Assembly: GCA_024508935.1 (NCBI GenBank)
Contig: JANINW010000006.1
Coordinates: 394,663 to 458,662 of the forward strand
Direction: 5' to 3'
Source of the DNA: Flavipsychrobacter sp.
GTDB taxonomy: Bacteria > Bacteroidota > Bacteroidia > Chitinophagales > Chitinophagaceae
Length of the DNA: 64,000 nt
This document shows, one piece after another, positions 1 through 8,748 of this stretch. A model generated the notes under the pieces. The model was given only the letters and a program-made list of their open reading frames with translations. It ran no database searches and was not told where the DNA came from. Every line of letters begins with the position of its first letter. Position 1 is the stretch's first letter. The position numbers and the translations under genes were made by a program.

Positions 1-1
1 T

Positions 2-355
2 ATAGCTGTGCTGGATATGCTGAGCGAAACAACAGCCCTTCGCGATAAACTGGAAGAAAACACCACCTATTTCCGCAAGGCTATGACAGATGCCGGTTTT
101 GACATTAAACCCGGCACACATGCTATAGCCCCGGTAATGCTGTATGATGCTGTATTGGCACAAAAATTTGCAGCCCGTATGCTGGAAGAAGGTATTTATG
201 TAATAGGTTTCTTCTACCCAGTAGTAGCAAAAGGACAAGCTCGTATCCGCGTACAAATATCAGCAGCACACGAACGCCATCATCTTGATAAGGCAATAGC
301 AGCATTTACCAAAGTAGGTAAAGAGCTGGGTGTACTGAAAGAAACAGTAGCATAA
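2..355 (+). CDS. kbl: glycine C-acetyltransferase (2-amino-3-ketobutyrate CoA ligase), C-terminal part
   Basis: C-terminal ~117 residues of a PLP-dependent alpha-oxoamine synthase; the reading frame is open to the left edge, so the start and the PLP-lysine lie outside. The visible part carries the typical small-domain region, with GIYVIGFFYPVVAKGQARIR and the closing AAHERHHLDKAIAAF helix of Kbl. The enzyme condenses glycine with acetyl-CoA to 2-amino-3-ketobutyrate, or runs the reverse step of threonine breakdown with threonine dehydrogenase. It is followed by a strong hairpin terminator. Related alpha-oxoamine synthases (BioF, SPT) share the fold, but the Arg-rich FYPVVxxGxARIR stretch favours Kbl. 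Confidence 0.87.
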   Translation: MAVLDMLSETTALRDKLEENTTYFRKAMTDAGFDIKPGTHAIAPVMLYDAVLAQKFAARMLEEGIYVIGFFYPVVAKGQARIRVQISAAHERHHLDKAIAAFTKVGKELGVLKETVA

Positions 356-376
356 TTATTTTGATCACAAAAAAAC

Positions 377-406
377 AAAGCCCTCACATAAAAATGTGAG
401 GGCTTT
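377..406. terminator. bidirectional rho-independent terminator
   Basis: A 13-bp perfect stem (377-389 with 394-406) around a 4-nt A loop. It has a T run on the plus-strand side and an A run (371-375) that becomes a U run on the minus strand. It lies between convergent kbl and the RND efflux operon and probably ends both transcripts. Confidence 0.88.
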
Positions 407-432
407 TATATTAGCTATCTGAAATCTCTGTT

Positions 433-3400
433 TTATGCTTCTGCGCCGGGTTTAACTTCGTTCAAAGAGGCCGTGAAAGCATCTTTCTTCTTTTTCACCC
501 ATGCCTTAAAGCGGAAGCTCAGCAACATCATTACCGGTACTATGATAAGGGTAAGGAAGGTAGCAAAGCTCAACCCGTATATCATGGTCCAGGCAAGCGG
601 CCCCCAGAATGCCACACTATCACCACCCAGGTAAATATGCGGGTTCAGCGTAGTGAAGAATGAACCGAAATCTATATTCAAACCAATACCCAACGGTATC
701 AGGCCTAATATGGCAGCTGTAGCGGTAAGCAAAACGGGCGTCATACGCGTACGGCCTGCTTCTACTATCGCATCATAAGGGGTCATACCATCTTTCAGCA
801 TCAGGTCCATAAATTCTATGAGCAGGATACCGTTACGTACCACTATACCAGCCAGCGCCACTATACCAATACCACTCATTACGATAGAGAAGTCGTTCTT
901 AAATATACCTGTACCTAAGAATACACCGAATATACTGAAGATGATCTCTGTCATGATAATGACGGTACGGCTCAGCGAGTTGAACTGCATAATAAGTACC
1001 AGGAATATCAGTCCTATCGAGATCAGCATGGCATTACCCAGGAAGCCCATAGTTTCTGCCTGCTCTTCCTGCTGTCCACCCATTTTTATGGTCATGCCTG
1101 CAGGCGCCTGGAAGTTGTTCAGCTCACGTTGTACCGCTGCCACTACTTCGTTTTCGTTGTAACCGGTTATTACGTTCGACGATAAGGATATGATACGTTT
1201 CTGGTCTTTACGTTTGATACCGCCATAAGTATTGCCATAATGAATATCGGCGAAGGCACTTACCGGTACCTCACGTATCTGGCCGCCCATACCCATATCA
1301 CGAAATATCAAAGGCATATTGCGGACCGCATCAATATCCTCGCGCTGGTCTTTCTTCAGGCGTAGTGTAATAGGATAGTCATCGTTAGCGTCACGGAAGC
1401 GTGATATCTCTTTACCGAACACAGCAGTACGCAGATTCATTACCACGGTACCGGTAGAGATACCCTCGTTGTTCATCCTTTCACGGTCCAGGTCAAATAC
1501 TATTTCAGGTTTATTAGCCTGGAAATCGCTACGCAACTCTTCTACACCCGGTATCTGTTTTTTAGCAATATACTTTTTCAGTTTTTCCGAAGTAGCTATC
1601 AGTGAGTCAAGGTTATCGCCTTTTATTTCTATCAGTACCGGCTTAGGCAATGGTGGACCGCCCTGTTCTTTATCTACTGTCACCTCTGCACCCGGTACGC
1701 CTTTTACAGCAGCACGTATCCTTTCCAGGTATTCGGCAGTTGATTTACCATGCCTGTCAGAGAATTTCACAAAGGCTACAGTGATGCGGCCCTTGTTAGG
1801 GAAATTACCGACTTCACCGCTGGTAGGATCTACCGCACCTACCGTTACGTTAGCAATCACCGATTTTACTATCGGGTTCTTCTTGCCTTTTGCCGGGTCT
1901 ATGTCCAAGGCCTGGTTCACGCGAGACTCCAGCTTCATCAGCACATCATTGGTATAAGCCTGGTCGGTACCTACCGGCATATTCAGGTATACATAAGCAA
2001 AGTTGGGTTCCCCGCTTGGGAAGAAGGTAACTTTTGGCGAACGCATGATCATCAATACCAGCGAGAATATCAAAATACCTATTGTTATCAGCATCGTCCT
2101 GCCCGGCCTGTTTAAGGCTTTTACTAACCACCTGGTATACCAGTCGCGGAAAGCAGGCCATACCTTGTTCTGGAAGCTGTGTATCCATTTCTCAAATACA
2201 AACTTTTCAAGCAGTACAAACAAGTATATGAAGATGATGAAGTTGGCAAGGCCCCATGCCCTGGCTATATAACACAACGCAGCCAGCGCCAGGAATATGA
2301 TCATAACTACTTTATCACGTTTACTCCACCTACGCTTACCATCATCATTAGGCTTGTGCGGTTTCATAAAATCAACTGCGAATACCGGGTTGATAATATA
2401 GGCCACAGCAAGAGATGCCAGCAAGGTGATAATAAGGGTAACCGGCAGGAAGAACATGAATGAACCAATAAGGCCTTTCCAGAATGCCAGCGGTACAAAC
2501 GGCATCAGCGTAGTAACGGTACCGGATAATACAGGCAGGAATACCTCCCCTGTAGCCAGCTTCGCCGCTTTCTTAATATCCATCTTACCGTTGTCAAATA
2601 TCCGGTGAGTATTCTCTATCACCACTATCGCATCATCTACCACTATACCCAAGGCCAACAGGAACGAGAATAGTACGATCATGTTCAGCGTAAAGTCTAT
2701 ACCCGGCATCACCAGGAAGGCAATGGCACAGGATAGCGGTACAGACATAGCCACGAACAACGCATTGGTCACGCCCATGAAGAACATCAGTATGACTGTA
2801 ACCAGTATGAAACCGATGATGATGGTATTAATAAGGTCTTCCAGTGTATGACGTGTCTGGTCAGACTGGTCGCCTGTAATAACAATGTTCAGGTCTTTTG
2901 GCAATTCCTCTGCTTTCATTTTTTCCAGCAGGTCTGCTATCTTATCCGATGCATCTATAAGGTTCTGACCTTTCGCTTTAATAACATTCAGGGTTATTAC
3001 GTTCTTATTATCTAAGCGTGCATAGCTTTCCTGCTCTTCAAAATTATCTGCAACATCTGCCAGGTCCTTCAAATACAGCGCTTTACCGTGCTGGTTCTTC
3101 ACTATCAGGTTGCCAATCTGTTCGGCATTTTTAAATTCATTCCTGATAGTAAGTATCCTTTTCTGGTTGTTCATAGAAACCTGGCCCGGTGTAGAAGTAA
3201 TGTTTTCATACGCCACTGCATTTTCTATATCGCCGAATGTAAAGCCGGCCGCAGCCATCTTGTACATGTCTACGTTTATCTGTATCTCTCTTTCCAAAGC
3301 GCCTACTATATCTACACGCTTTATCTCCTTCATCTCCTCAATATTGTCCTTCACACGGTCTGCATATTTCTTCAGGCGGTTCAGGTCGTAGTTACCGGAG

Positions 3401-3852
3401 ATATTTACATACAGTATCGGGAACTCGGAGAAATCTATATCATTTACCTCCGGTTCGTTCGGCAGGTTTTGCGGCAGGTCTACACGCGCTTTATCTACCG
3501 CATCTTTTACCTCGCGCTTTGCTTCGGTTACCTTTACATCTGTATTGAACTCAATCATCACTACAGAGAAATCCTGGAATGAATTGCTGGTAACCTTTTT
3601 TACACCGGTAATGTTCTTTACCTGTTTTTCAATAGGCTTGGTCACCAGGTTCTCCATGTTTTCAGGAGATGTACCGGGATAAATTGTCTGCACAATTATC
3701 TGTGGCATCTTTATCTCCGGGAACTGCTCTTTGGGTAGGTTAAAGTAGGTCATCAATCCCGCAAGGGTAATGATGATGGTGAGTATATATATAGCCGTAC
3801 GGTTATCGATGGCCCAACTCGACGGCTTAAATTCTTTGAATGTATCTTTCAT
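433..3852 (-). CDS. RND efflux transporter, inner-membrane permease (AcrB/HAE1-type)
   Basis: A 1139-residue resistance-nodulation-division pump, somewhat longer than typical AcrB (~1050). It begins with a short cytoplasmic N-terminus and TM1 (AIYILTIIITLAGLMTYF), then a porter domain (PEIKMPQIIVQTIYPGTSPE). The TM4 proton-relay motif GIVVDDAIVVIEN is intact. A second porter half and the last membrane bundle (GIVVRNGILLIEF, MTPVLLTATAAILGLIPL) follow. The substrate cannot be read from sequence; proton-driven drug, solvent or lipid export is the family role. It is the last gene of the tetR-tolC-MFP-RND operon, 32 nt after the adaptor gene. The longer cytoplasmic loop near residues 500-560 is typical of Bacteroidota members. 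Confidence 0.93.
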   Translation of the reverse strand: MKDTFKEFKPSSWAIDNRTAIYILTIIITLAGLMTYFNLPKEQFPEIKMPQIIVQTIYPGTSPENMENLVTKPIEKQVKNITGVKKVTSNSFQDFSVVMIEFNTDVKVTEAKREVKDAVDKARVDLPQNLPNEPEVNDIDFSEFPILYVNISGNYDLNRLKKYADRVKDNIEEMKEIKRVDIVGALEREIQINVDMYKMAAAGFTFGDIENAVAYENITSTPGQVSMNNQKRILTIRNEFKNAEQIGNLIVKNQHGKALYLKDLADVADNFEEQESYARLDNKNVITLNVIKAKGQNLIDASDKIADLLEKMKAEELPKDLNIVITGDQSDQTRHTLEDLINTIIIGFILVTVILMFFMGVTNALFVAMSVPLSCAIAFLVMPGIDFTLNMIVLFSFLLALGIVVDDAIVVIENTHRIFDNGKMDIKKAAKLATGEVFLPVLSGTVTTLMPFVPLAFWKGLIGSFMFFLPVTLIITLLASLAVAYIINPVFAVDFMKPHKPNDDGKRRWSKRDKVVMIIFLALAALCYIARAWGLANFIIFIYLFVLLEKFVFEKWIHSFQNKVWPAFRDWYTRWLVKALNRPGRTMLITIGILIFSLVLMIMRSPKVTFFPSGEPNFAYVYLNMPVGTDQAYTNDVLMKLESRVNQALDIDPAKGKKNPIVKSVIANVTVGAVDPTSGEVGNFPNKGRITVAFVKFSDRHGKSTAEYLERIRAAVKGVPGAEVTVDKEQGGPPLPKPVLIEIKGDNLDSLIATSEKLKKYIAKKQIPGVEELRSDFQANKPEIVFDLDRERMNNEGISTGTVVMNLRTAVFGKEISRFRDANDDYPITLRLKKDQREDIDAVRNMPLIFRDMGMGGQIREVPVSAFADIHYGNTYGGIKRKDQKRIISLSSNVITGYNENEVVAAVQRELNNFQAPAGMTIKMGGQQEEQAETMGFLGNAMLISIGLIFLVLIMQFNSLSRTVIIMTEIIFSIFGVFLGTGIFKNDFSIVMSGIGIVALAGIVVRNGILLIEFMDLMLKDGMTPYDAIVEAGRTRMTPVLLTATAAILGLIPLGIGLNIDFGSFFTTLNPHIYLGGDSVAFWGPLAWTMIYGLSFATFLTLIIVPVMMLLSFRFKAWVKKKKDAFTASLNEVKPGAEA

Positions 3853-3884
3853 TTAAATACTTTTTTCAGTAGTGAAAGTTTGCT

Positions 3885-4994
3885 CTATTGCTGTTCTACG
3901 GTTATCAGGTCGCCATTATCCAGTTCTTCGTAGCCCTGGGTAATAACTTTATCGCCGGTATTCAGGCCGCTTACTATTTCTACCATGCCGTTAGAATTGT
4001 GGCCGGTTTTTACTTTTACTGCTTTTGCTTTATTACCATCGGCTATATACAACATTTCGCCTTCAGCGGTATTCTGTATCACAGATACCGGCACTATGAT
4101 GGCATTGTTATTCCTGTAATTGGCTATCTGCATTTTGCAGCTCATGTTCGGGTGCAGCTTTTTATTCTGTCCCAGCCTTACTTCTACCTGGAAGGCACGC
4201 GATACGGGGTCTACTGCTTTTGAAACATAAGTAAGTGTTGTATGCAATGTATCGCCTATTTCGGCAAATATGAGGTTTACAGGGTTGCCGTCCTGTACTT
4301 TACCTAAGTAGTTCTCACCCAGGTTTGCCTGCACTTTCAGCGCATCAAAATTCACTACGCGTATACCAGTCATACCGGGAGAAGCCATATCTCCTTCTTT
4401 AATGTTTACGGCATCAACCACGCCTGAAATAGGCGATTTGATAGCATACATGTCGCGTTGCGCTACCAATGCAGCTTTTTGTTTTGAGGTAGCCTCGTAC
4501 TGTGTTTTTGCAGACAATAACTGTACTTCCGTACCTATGTTCTGCGCCCACAGTTTTTGCTGCCTGTCATACAACGATTTTTGCAGTGCCAGCTGTGCAT
4601 CCATTGCTTTTATCTGCTGTTCTACCGCTGCTGCATTCAGCAAAGCCAGTGTTTGGCCTTTGCTTACATGCTGACCTGCACGTACCAATATACGTTCAAC
4701 CGTACCCGGTGCCTGTGATGTAGCCAATACATTCTGCTCGCCGTTTACGCTGGCTTGTATCTCTACATACGAATTGAATTGCTGAGGCTGCGCTTCCATT
4801 ATAGATACGAAGGTTGCCTTACCAGGTTTGTTCTTATTTACCTCTGTTTCCAGTTTGGCAATTTTTTCGTCTATGGCGCTGCGTTCTTTTTTCAATTTCG
4901 TCAGCTCGGCTTCCTTGTTATTGTTGGCTTTATCGCCGCCACCGCAAGAGGCCAGTATAGAAGTGGTGATTAATAAATAAACTAAGCGTTTCAT
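3885..4994 (-). CDS. RND efflux periplasmic adaptor (membrane fusion protein), lipoprotein
   Basis: A 369-residue HlyD/AcrA-type adaptor. It starts with a lipoprotein signal (LLITTSILASC, lipidated Cys near residue 17), then a short coiled coil (EAELTKLKKERSAIDEKIAKLE). The lipoyl/barrel-sandwich halves follow (GTVERILVRAGQHVSKGQTLALL and YAIKSPISGVVDAVNIKEGD) on either side of an alpha-hairpin, then beta-barrel and membrane-proximal domains. It should link the RND pump to the TolC-family channel. It sits between those two genes, 37 nt downstream of the channel gene, in one transcript. Confidence 0.93.
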   Translation of the reverse strand: MKRLVYLLITTSILASCGGGDKANNNKEAELTKLKKERSAIDEKIAKLETEVNKNKPGKATFVSIMEAQPQQFNSYVEIQASVNGEQNVLATSQAPGTVERILVRAGQHVSKGQTLALLNAAAVEQQIKAMDAQLALQKSLYDRQQKLWAQNIGTEVQLLSAKTQYEATSKQKAALVAQRDMYAIKSPISGVVDAVNIKEGDMASPGMTGIRVVNFDALKVQANLGENYLGKVQDGNPVNLIFAEIGDTLHTTLTYVSKAVDPVSRAFQVEVRLGQNKKLHPNMSCKMQIANYRNNNAIIVPVSVIQNTAEGEMLYIADGNKAKAVKVKTGHNSNGMVEIVSGLNTGDKVITQGYEELDNGDLITVEQQ

Positions 4995-5031
4995 GCTATA
5001 TATATTGTATTGTTTCGGTTAAAATGATTTC

Positions 5032-6387
5032 CTATTTAAATTGTCCCAGTGCTTTTTGCAAATCAGATTTTGCATTTACTACATCAAGCATAGCCTGGAA
5101 ATAATTGTTCTGTGCCTGCAGAAACTCTGTTTGCGCTTGCGTTACTTCTGTATTGCTGCCTACGCCTGCTTTATATTTTTTGCGAGCAAGAGTAACAACG
5201 GAATTCGCAAGATCAGAATTACGTTGTTGGCTTTGCATAGTTAGCAATGCATTTTTTAAAGACGTTCTCGATTGTGCTGTTTGAAAATCAATAGTCAGCT
5301 TTATGTTCTCTATGCTATTCTTATTTTTTTCAATATTTATTTTAGCTTGTTTAACTCTGTTGTGCCGTTGTAACCCATCGAAAATTGGAACTTTCAATTG
5401 TAGTCCAACTAATGAGTAGAATATATATTGTTCAGTAAATATTTTACTGAAATCATTGGTTGAATAATTATATGCAGCCGTCCCAAACGCAGCCAACGAT
5501 GGTAGCCCTGACAATTTATGTCGTTTAAGGTCATATTCGTTCAGCTTCAATTGGGTCTGAAGCAAGCTAAATTCGGAACGATTCTCATAAACAACATCGT
5601 CTGTAAGCATATCGGTTGCTTCGCTTATTTTAACATCGAATGCTGTATCTGTAAGAACTATATTTTTGTCCATGCTCATCCCCATCTGGTACTTCAGCAA
5701 TTGATCGCTGATAGACATCAAACTTCCAATGCGAATACTATCTGTAGCAAGATTGTTTATTTGAACATTAGTACGGTCAACATCAATTTTTTCTGCAAAG
5801 CCATTGTCGTAAAGTGCTTTAATATCATTACCCATATCCCGGGCATTTGCCAACGAAGTTTTTAATATTTCGTATTGTTTTTGAGCTATTACTATTCCAT
5901 AGTACGCTTTTTGCACATTGTAACGTACATCCTCTTCAGTCATCTGCGCAGTTTGCTGATACAACTTAACCAAGGCATTTCTGGCTTGCAATGCAACCAT
6001 TACACTTCCATCAAACAATACCTGTGAGGCGGAGACAGAAGCCGTAGCACCATATTTCGGTGTAAACTGTACAGGCACAAATGTTCCAGGAGGATATAAC
6101 GGCTGGTTTAAAGAATCCCTAAAAAACTCTCCAGGCAAAAACGACTTTACAGGGTCAATATAGTCGTCGAACTCACCCTTACCACTAATATTAGGCAATG
6201 CAATGCCTGTCACTTCTGCGTTTTTTGCTTTTTGCAATTTTATGTCCAGCCTTGCATTTTTCGCACTCGTATTATGCTTTACTGCATAATCCATGGCTTC
6301 TTCAAGGCTTAGAGAAATCGTTTCCTGGGCCATTGTCTTCCATGGCAGCAGGGCAATCAGTGATACACTATATATTATTCGTCTCAT
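5032..6387 (-). CDS. TolC family outer-membrane efflux channel
   Basis: A 451-residue outer-membrane factor. A signal peptide (cleavage after TMA, before QETISL) precedes the two OEP repeats (LSLEEAMDYAVKHN start; second repeat around PSLAAFGTAAYNY and GLQLKVPIFDGLQR). The long helices end in TEVTQAQTEFLQAQNNYFQA, typical of TolC. It forms the exit duct for the RND pump. Its start codon lies inside the 3' end of the TetR-type gene (20-nt overlap), implying translational coupling in a self-regulated operon. This gene is visibly more AT-rich in its middle than its neighbours. Confidence 0.92.
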   Translation of the reverse strand: MRRIIYSVSLIALLPWKTMAQETISLSLEEAMDYAVKHNTSAKNARLDIKLQKAKNAEVTGIALPNISGKGEFDDYIDPVKSFLPGEFFRDSLNQPLYPPGTFVPVQFTPKYGATASVSASQVLFDGSVMVALQARNALVKLYQQTAQMTEEDVRYNVQKAYYGIVIAQKQYEILKTSLANARDMGNDIKALYDNGFAEKIDVDRTNVQINNLATDSIRIGSLMSISDQLLKYQMGMSMDKNIVLTDTAFDVKISEATDMLTDDVVYENRSEFSLLQTQLKLNEYDLKRHKLSGLPSLAAFGTAAYNYSTNDFSKIFTEQYIFYSLVGLQLKVPIFDGLQRHNRVKQAKINIEKNKNSIENIKLTIDFQTAQSRTSLKNALLTMQSQQRNSDLANSVVTLARKKYKAGVGSNTEVTQAQTEFLQAQNNYFQAMLDVVNAKSDLQKALGQFK

Positions 6388-7009
6388 AGTTTGAAACTTG
6401 CTTTAGGTATTGTTCTTTGTATTTCTGGTATAATTTTTCTCCTTTTGGCGTCATAATGCCGTATAGGAACAGTTCGCTTACTTCTGTAGCTACATAACGC
6501 AGGTCGCGCCGGGTGTTCACTATCAGGTTGGGCTGGAATGCCAACATGGAAAGCTCCATCCTGAAGCGGGCGGTAAAATCCGGGTCTATTGTCTCACGGT
6601 ATAGCCCTTCTTTGATGCCCCAGAGTATATTCTGCTTTATAGCTTCTATATCTTTTTCCATCAGGTTGCACCTGAATTTTTGGTAGCCTTCGGGGTAAAA
6701 ACGCTCCAGTTCCAGCATCACCAGGGGGTTCATGTTCTGCATCACCTGGTCAAACAGGCCGATGATGCGCACCATAGCTTCGATAGGGTTCCCCGATTCC
6801 TCCATCATACTGATGCAGCTTGCCGAAATTTTGGACTGGTACCAGGTTATGGTCTCATTTACCACCTCATTCTTATTGGCAAAATGCTGATAAAGGGTTT
6901 TTTTCGAAATACCCGCCTTCCGCGCTATATCATCCATTGTAATTGTCTTAAAACCGTACTGGCGAAACAATTCAATGGAAGCACTGAGTATTTTTGTTAA
7001 TATTTCCAT
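6368..7009 (-). CDS. TetR/AcrR family transcriptional regulator of the efflux operon
   Basis: A TetR-type repressor of 213 residues from the ATG at 7009; a TTG four codons upstream would add MPPD but lies within the presumed -7 element. The N-terminal helix-turn-helix reads FKTITMDDIARKAGISKKTLYQHFANKNEVV, a strong TetR_N match. The C-terminal ligand domain is variable. It is the first gene of the RND operon and overlaps the tolC-family gene. A 28-bp near-perfect palindrome sits about 19 nt upstream of its ATG, next to a TAGTTTTG -7 box, so autorepression that also controls the pump is likely. The inducer is unknown. Confidence 0.93.
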   Translation of the reverse strand: MEILTKILSASIELFRQYGFKTITMDDIARKAGISKKTLYQHFANKNEVVNETITWYQSKISASCISMMEESGNPIEAMVRIIGLFDQVMQNMNPLVMLELERFYPEGYQKFRCNLMEKDIEAIKQNILWGIKEGLYRETIDPDFTARFRMELSMLAFQPNLIVNTRRDLRYVATEVSELFLYGIMTPKGEKLYQKYKEQYLKQVSNYETNNI

Positions 7010-7018
7010 ATCTGGGGG

Positions 7019-7026
7019 CAAAACTA
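7019..7026 (-). promoter_or_regulatory. putative -7 promoter element of the tetR-RND operon
   Basis: On the minus strand this reads TAGTTTTG, an exact match to the Bacteroidota -7 consensus TAnnTTTG. A clear -33 TTG is missing; the operator palindrome occupies that place. The predicted transcript start is only a few bases from the ATG at 7009, giving a very short leader. Confidence 0.5.
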
Positions 7027-7027
7027 T

Positions 7028-7055
7028 GGAAACATTTTTTATAAAAAACGTTTCC
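7028..7055. promoter_or_regulatory. palindromic operator for the TetR-type repressor
   Basis: A 28-bp inverted repeat with outer arms GGAAAC/GTTTCC and inner arms T6/A6, 13 of 14 pairs matching; only positions 7034/7049 mismatch. It lies directly upstream of the regulator gene and overlaps its promoter, as TetR operators usually do. It also lies about 140 nt upstream of divergent mscL, which might be affected. Confidence 0.75.
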
Positions 7056-7192
7056 TGTGTATTTTATATTTCTATACCCCCCATCAGCAAAAACAATAAA
7101 CATTACTTCACCGGCAACATATACTCCTTCCTTGCAGTATTTTCAGTTTCCATAATGGTTTTGTACTTTTCAGGAAACAAAAATATTGCGCT

Positions 7193-7624
7193 ATGGGTTT
7201 CTTCCAGGAGTTTAAGGCTTTTGCCATGAAGGGCAATGTAATAGACCTTGCTGTCGGTGTAGTTATCGGCGGAGCCTTCGGTAAGATAGTTTCTGCAATG
7301 GTAGATGATATCATTATGCCCTTTATAGGCTTGATAACAGGCGGGCAGAAATTTACAGATAAGTTTGCCGTACTGAAACCTGCTAAAAAAGGAGATGTAT
7401 ATTCATCGCTGGAACAAGCCAAAACCGCAGGTGCCAACGTATTTGCTTACGGCCATTTTATACAAACAGTGGTAGATTTTCTTATTATAGCCCTTTGTAT
7501 ATTTATAGCTATCCGCTTTATCAGCAAACTGGAAAAACACAAGGAAGCGGCGGCCGCGGCACCGCCAGAACCTTCATCAACCGACAAATTGCTGATGGAA
7601 ATAAGGGATTCGCTGAAGAAATAA
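7193..7624 (+). CDS. mscL: large-conductance mechanosensitive channel MscL
   Basis: A 143-residue homopentameric channel opened by membrane tension to release solutes on osmotic downshock. The signature N-terminal amphipathic helix and TM1 are clear (FFQEFKAFAMKGNVIDLAVG, then VVIGGAFGKIVSAMVDDIIMP). TM2 follows (FLIIALCIFIAIRFISKL), then a cytoplasmic charged helix after an Ala/Pro-rich linker. Length fits the family (about 136-150). The gene is divergent from the tetR-RND operon and 76 nt ahead of the GGGP synthase gene. Confidence 0.96.
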   Translation: MGFFQEFKAFAMKGNVIDLAVGVVIGGAFGKIVSAMVDDIIMPFIGLITGGQKFTDKFAVLKPAKKGDVYSSLEQAKTAGANVFAYGHFIQTVVDFLIIALCIFIAIRFISKLEKHKEAAAAAPPEPSSTDKLLMEIRDSLKK

Positions 7625-7644
7625 CAGCCGCTTTGCCAACATTA

Positions 7645-7678
7645 TTTTGGCTTAAACCCGATTATTTACGCATTTTTG
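7645..7678 (+). promoter_or_regulatory. putative promoter for the GGGP synthase gene
   Basis: TTTTG at 7645-7649 and CATTTTTG at 7671-7678, separated by 21 nt, resemble the Bacteroidota TTTG / TAnnTTTG pair, with one mismatch in the -7 box. The start codon follows at 7701, giving a leader of about 15-20 nt. Confidence 0.4.
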
Positions 7679-7700
7679 TGCTCAGGACAGGTATTGAACT

Positions 7701-8462
7701 ATGGCTACAGGAAAAGTTTACCAGGATCTGCTCACCCGAAAACAACAGGGCAAAAGTGGTTTTGCCGTATTAGTGGACCCCGATAAGGTGGCGCCTTCTG
7801 ATATGCCACACCTTGCCAGCCTTTGTAACGATGCGGGCGTAGACTATATACTGATGGGCGGCAGCCTGGTAGTTGCCGATACACTTGACACCTGCATACA
7901 GCGTTTTAAAGCCGAAAGCAATATACCCGTTATCCTTTTCCCGGGCAGCCCATCGCAGGTTAGTCCCTATGCCGATGCCTTATTATACCTGTCACTTATA
8001 TCGGGCCGTAATGCAGAACACCTTATAGGTCAGCATGTCATATCAGCCCCCGCCGTTAAGGCTAGTGGACTGGAAGTAATTTCTACCGGCTATATGGTCA
8101 TCGATGGCGGCGCTCCGACTACAGTATCATATATAAGCAATTCTGCACCTATACCGGCCAATAAGCCAGATATAGCTTTATGTACGGCATGGGCAGGCGA
8201 GCTGCAGGGCAAACATATTATATATATGGATGCAGGCAGTGGTGCGCGCAACCCTATCAGCGAAGAAATGATCCATAAGGTAAGCAGCCATATAGATATT
8301 CCTTTGTTTATTGGCGGTGGTATACATACACCTGAAAAGGTATACGCTAATTGCAAGGCCGGTGCGAATATTATAGTAGTAGGCAATGCTATAGAACGGG
8401 ACCCTATGCTGATAAAAGAGCTGGCCCAGGCAGGCAAAGAGGCTATTGCCATGATAAAATAG
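7701..8462 (+). CDS. geranylgeranylglyceryl-phosphate synthase family protein (GGGPS/PcrB)
   Basis: A 253-residue TIM-barrel prenyltransferase that would join a polyprenyl diphosphate to sn-glycerol-1-phosphate by an ether bond. Seen: the N-terminal FAVLVDPDK motif, GGSLVVADTLD, the prenyl-side loop ILFPGSPSQVSPYADALLYL and the phosphate-binding IGGGIHTPEKV and VGNAIERD. The length fits the group II GGGPS enzymes described from Bacteroidota and archaea more than the ~230-residue Bacillus PcrB. It stands alone between mscL and the rpmH promoter; no G1P dehydrogenase is nearby, so the ether-lipid route is inferred only from the family. Chain length cannot be read from sequence. Confidence 0.9.
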   Translation: MATGKVYQDLLTRKQQGKSGFAVLVDPDKVAPSDMPHLASLCNDAGVDYILMGGSLVVADTLDTCIQRFKAESNIPVILFPGSPSQVSPYADALLYLSLISGRNAEHLIGQHVISAPAVKASGLEVISTGYMVIDGGAPTTVSYISNSAPIPANKPDIALCTAWAGELQGKHIIYMDAGSGARNPISEEMIHKVSSHIDIPLFIGGGIHTPEKVYANCKAGANIIVVGNAIERDPMLIKELAQAGKEAIAMIK

Positions 8463-8504
8463 TCCCCTACGGCTGCAATATCAATATTTTTGATGGTTTT
8501 ACTT

Positions 8505-8533
8505 TTTGGTTTTGAGTTTTCTCCTTACCTTTG
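8505..8533 (+). promoter_or_regulatory. promoter of rpmH-rnpA-yidD
   Basis: TTTG (8505-8508), a 17-nt spacer and TACCTTTG (8526-8533) match the Bacteroidota primary-sigma consensus exactly. Transcription should begin near 8540, leaving a leader of about 40 nt before rpmH. Confidence 0.8.
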
Positions 8534-8582
8534 CACTCCTTATAAAAATTATTTACCCTCGCGGGTATAAAAAGTTAATAAA

Positions 8583-8738
8583 ATGAAACGTACGTATCAA
8601 CCATCTCGCCGCCGTCGTAAATCTGTTCATGGCTTCCGCCAGCGTATGGAAACAGCGAATGGCCGCAAAGTATTGGCATCACGCCGCGCCAAAGGCCGTC
8701 ATAAACTGACTGTGTCAGACGAGCGCCGCCTTAAATAA
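8583..8738 (+). CDS. rpmH: 50S ribosomal protein L34
   Basis: A 51-residue, very basic protein starting [20 protein letters not shown] and ending in SDERRLK. The first 20 residues carry the universal L34 signature (KRTYQPS, then HGFRxRM), and the Arg/Lys-rich body binds 23S rRNA. Length is normal for Bacteroidota L34. It lies directly ahead of rnpA, the classical rpmH-rnpA-yidD order, behind a consensus promoter. Confidence 0.97.
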   Translation: MKRTYQPSRRRRKSVHGFRQRMETANGRKVLASRRAKGRHKLTVSDERRLK

Positions 8739-8748
8739 TTAATTTCCA

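Noticed and set aside
1469-1957. Long open frame antisense to the RND permease gene (and many similar frames opposite other genes)
   Set aside because: It lies wholly opposite a well-conserved gene, has no recognisable domain, and its Ser/Phe-rich composition is that of a shadow frame.
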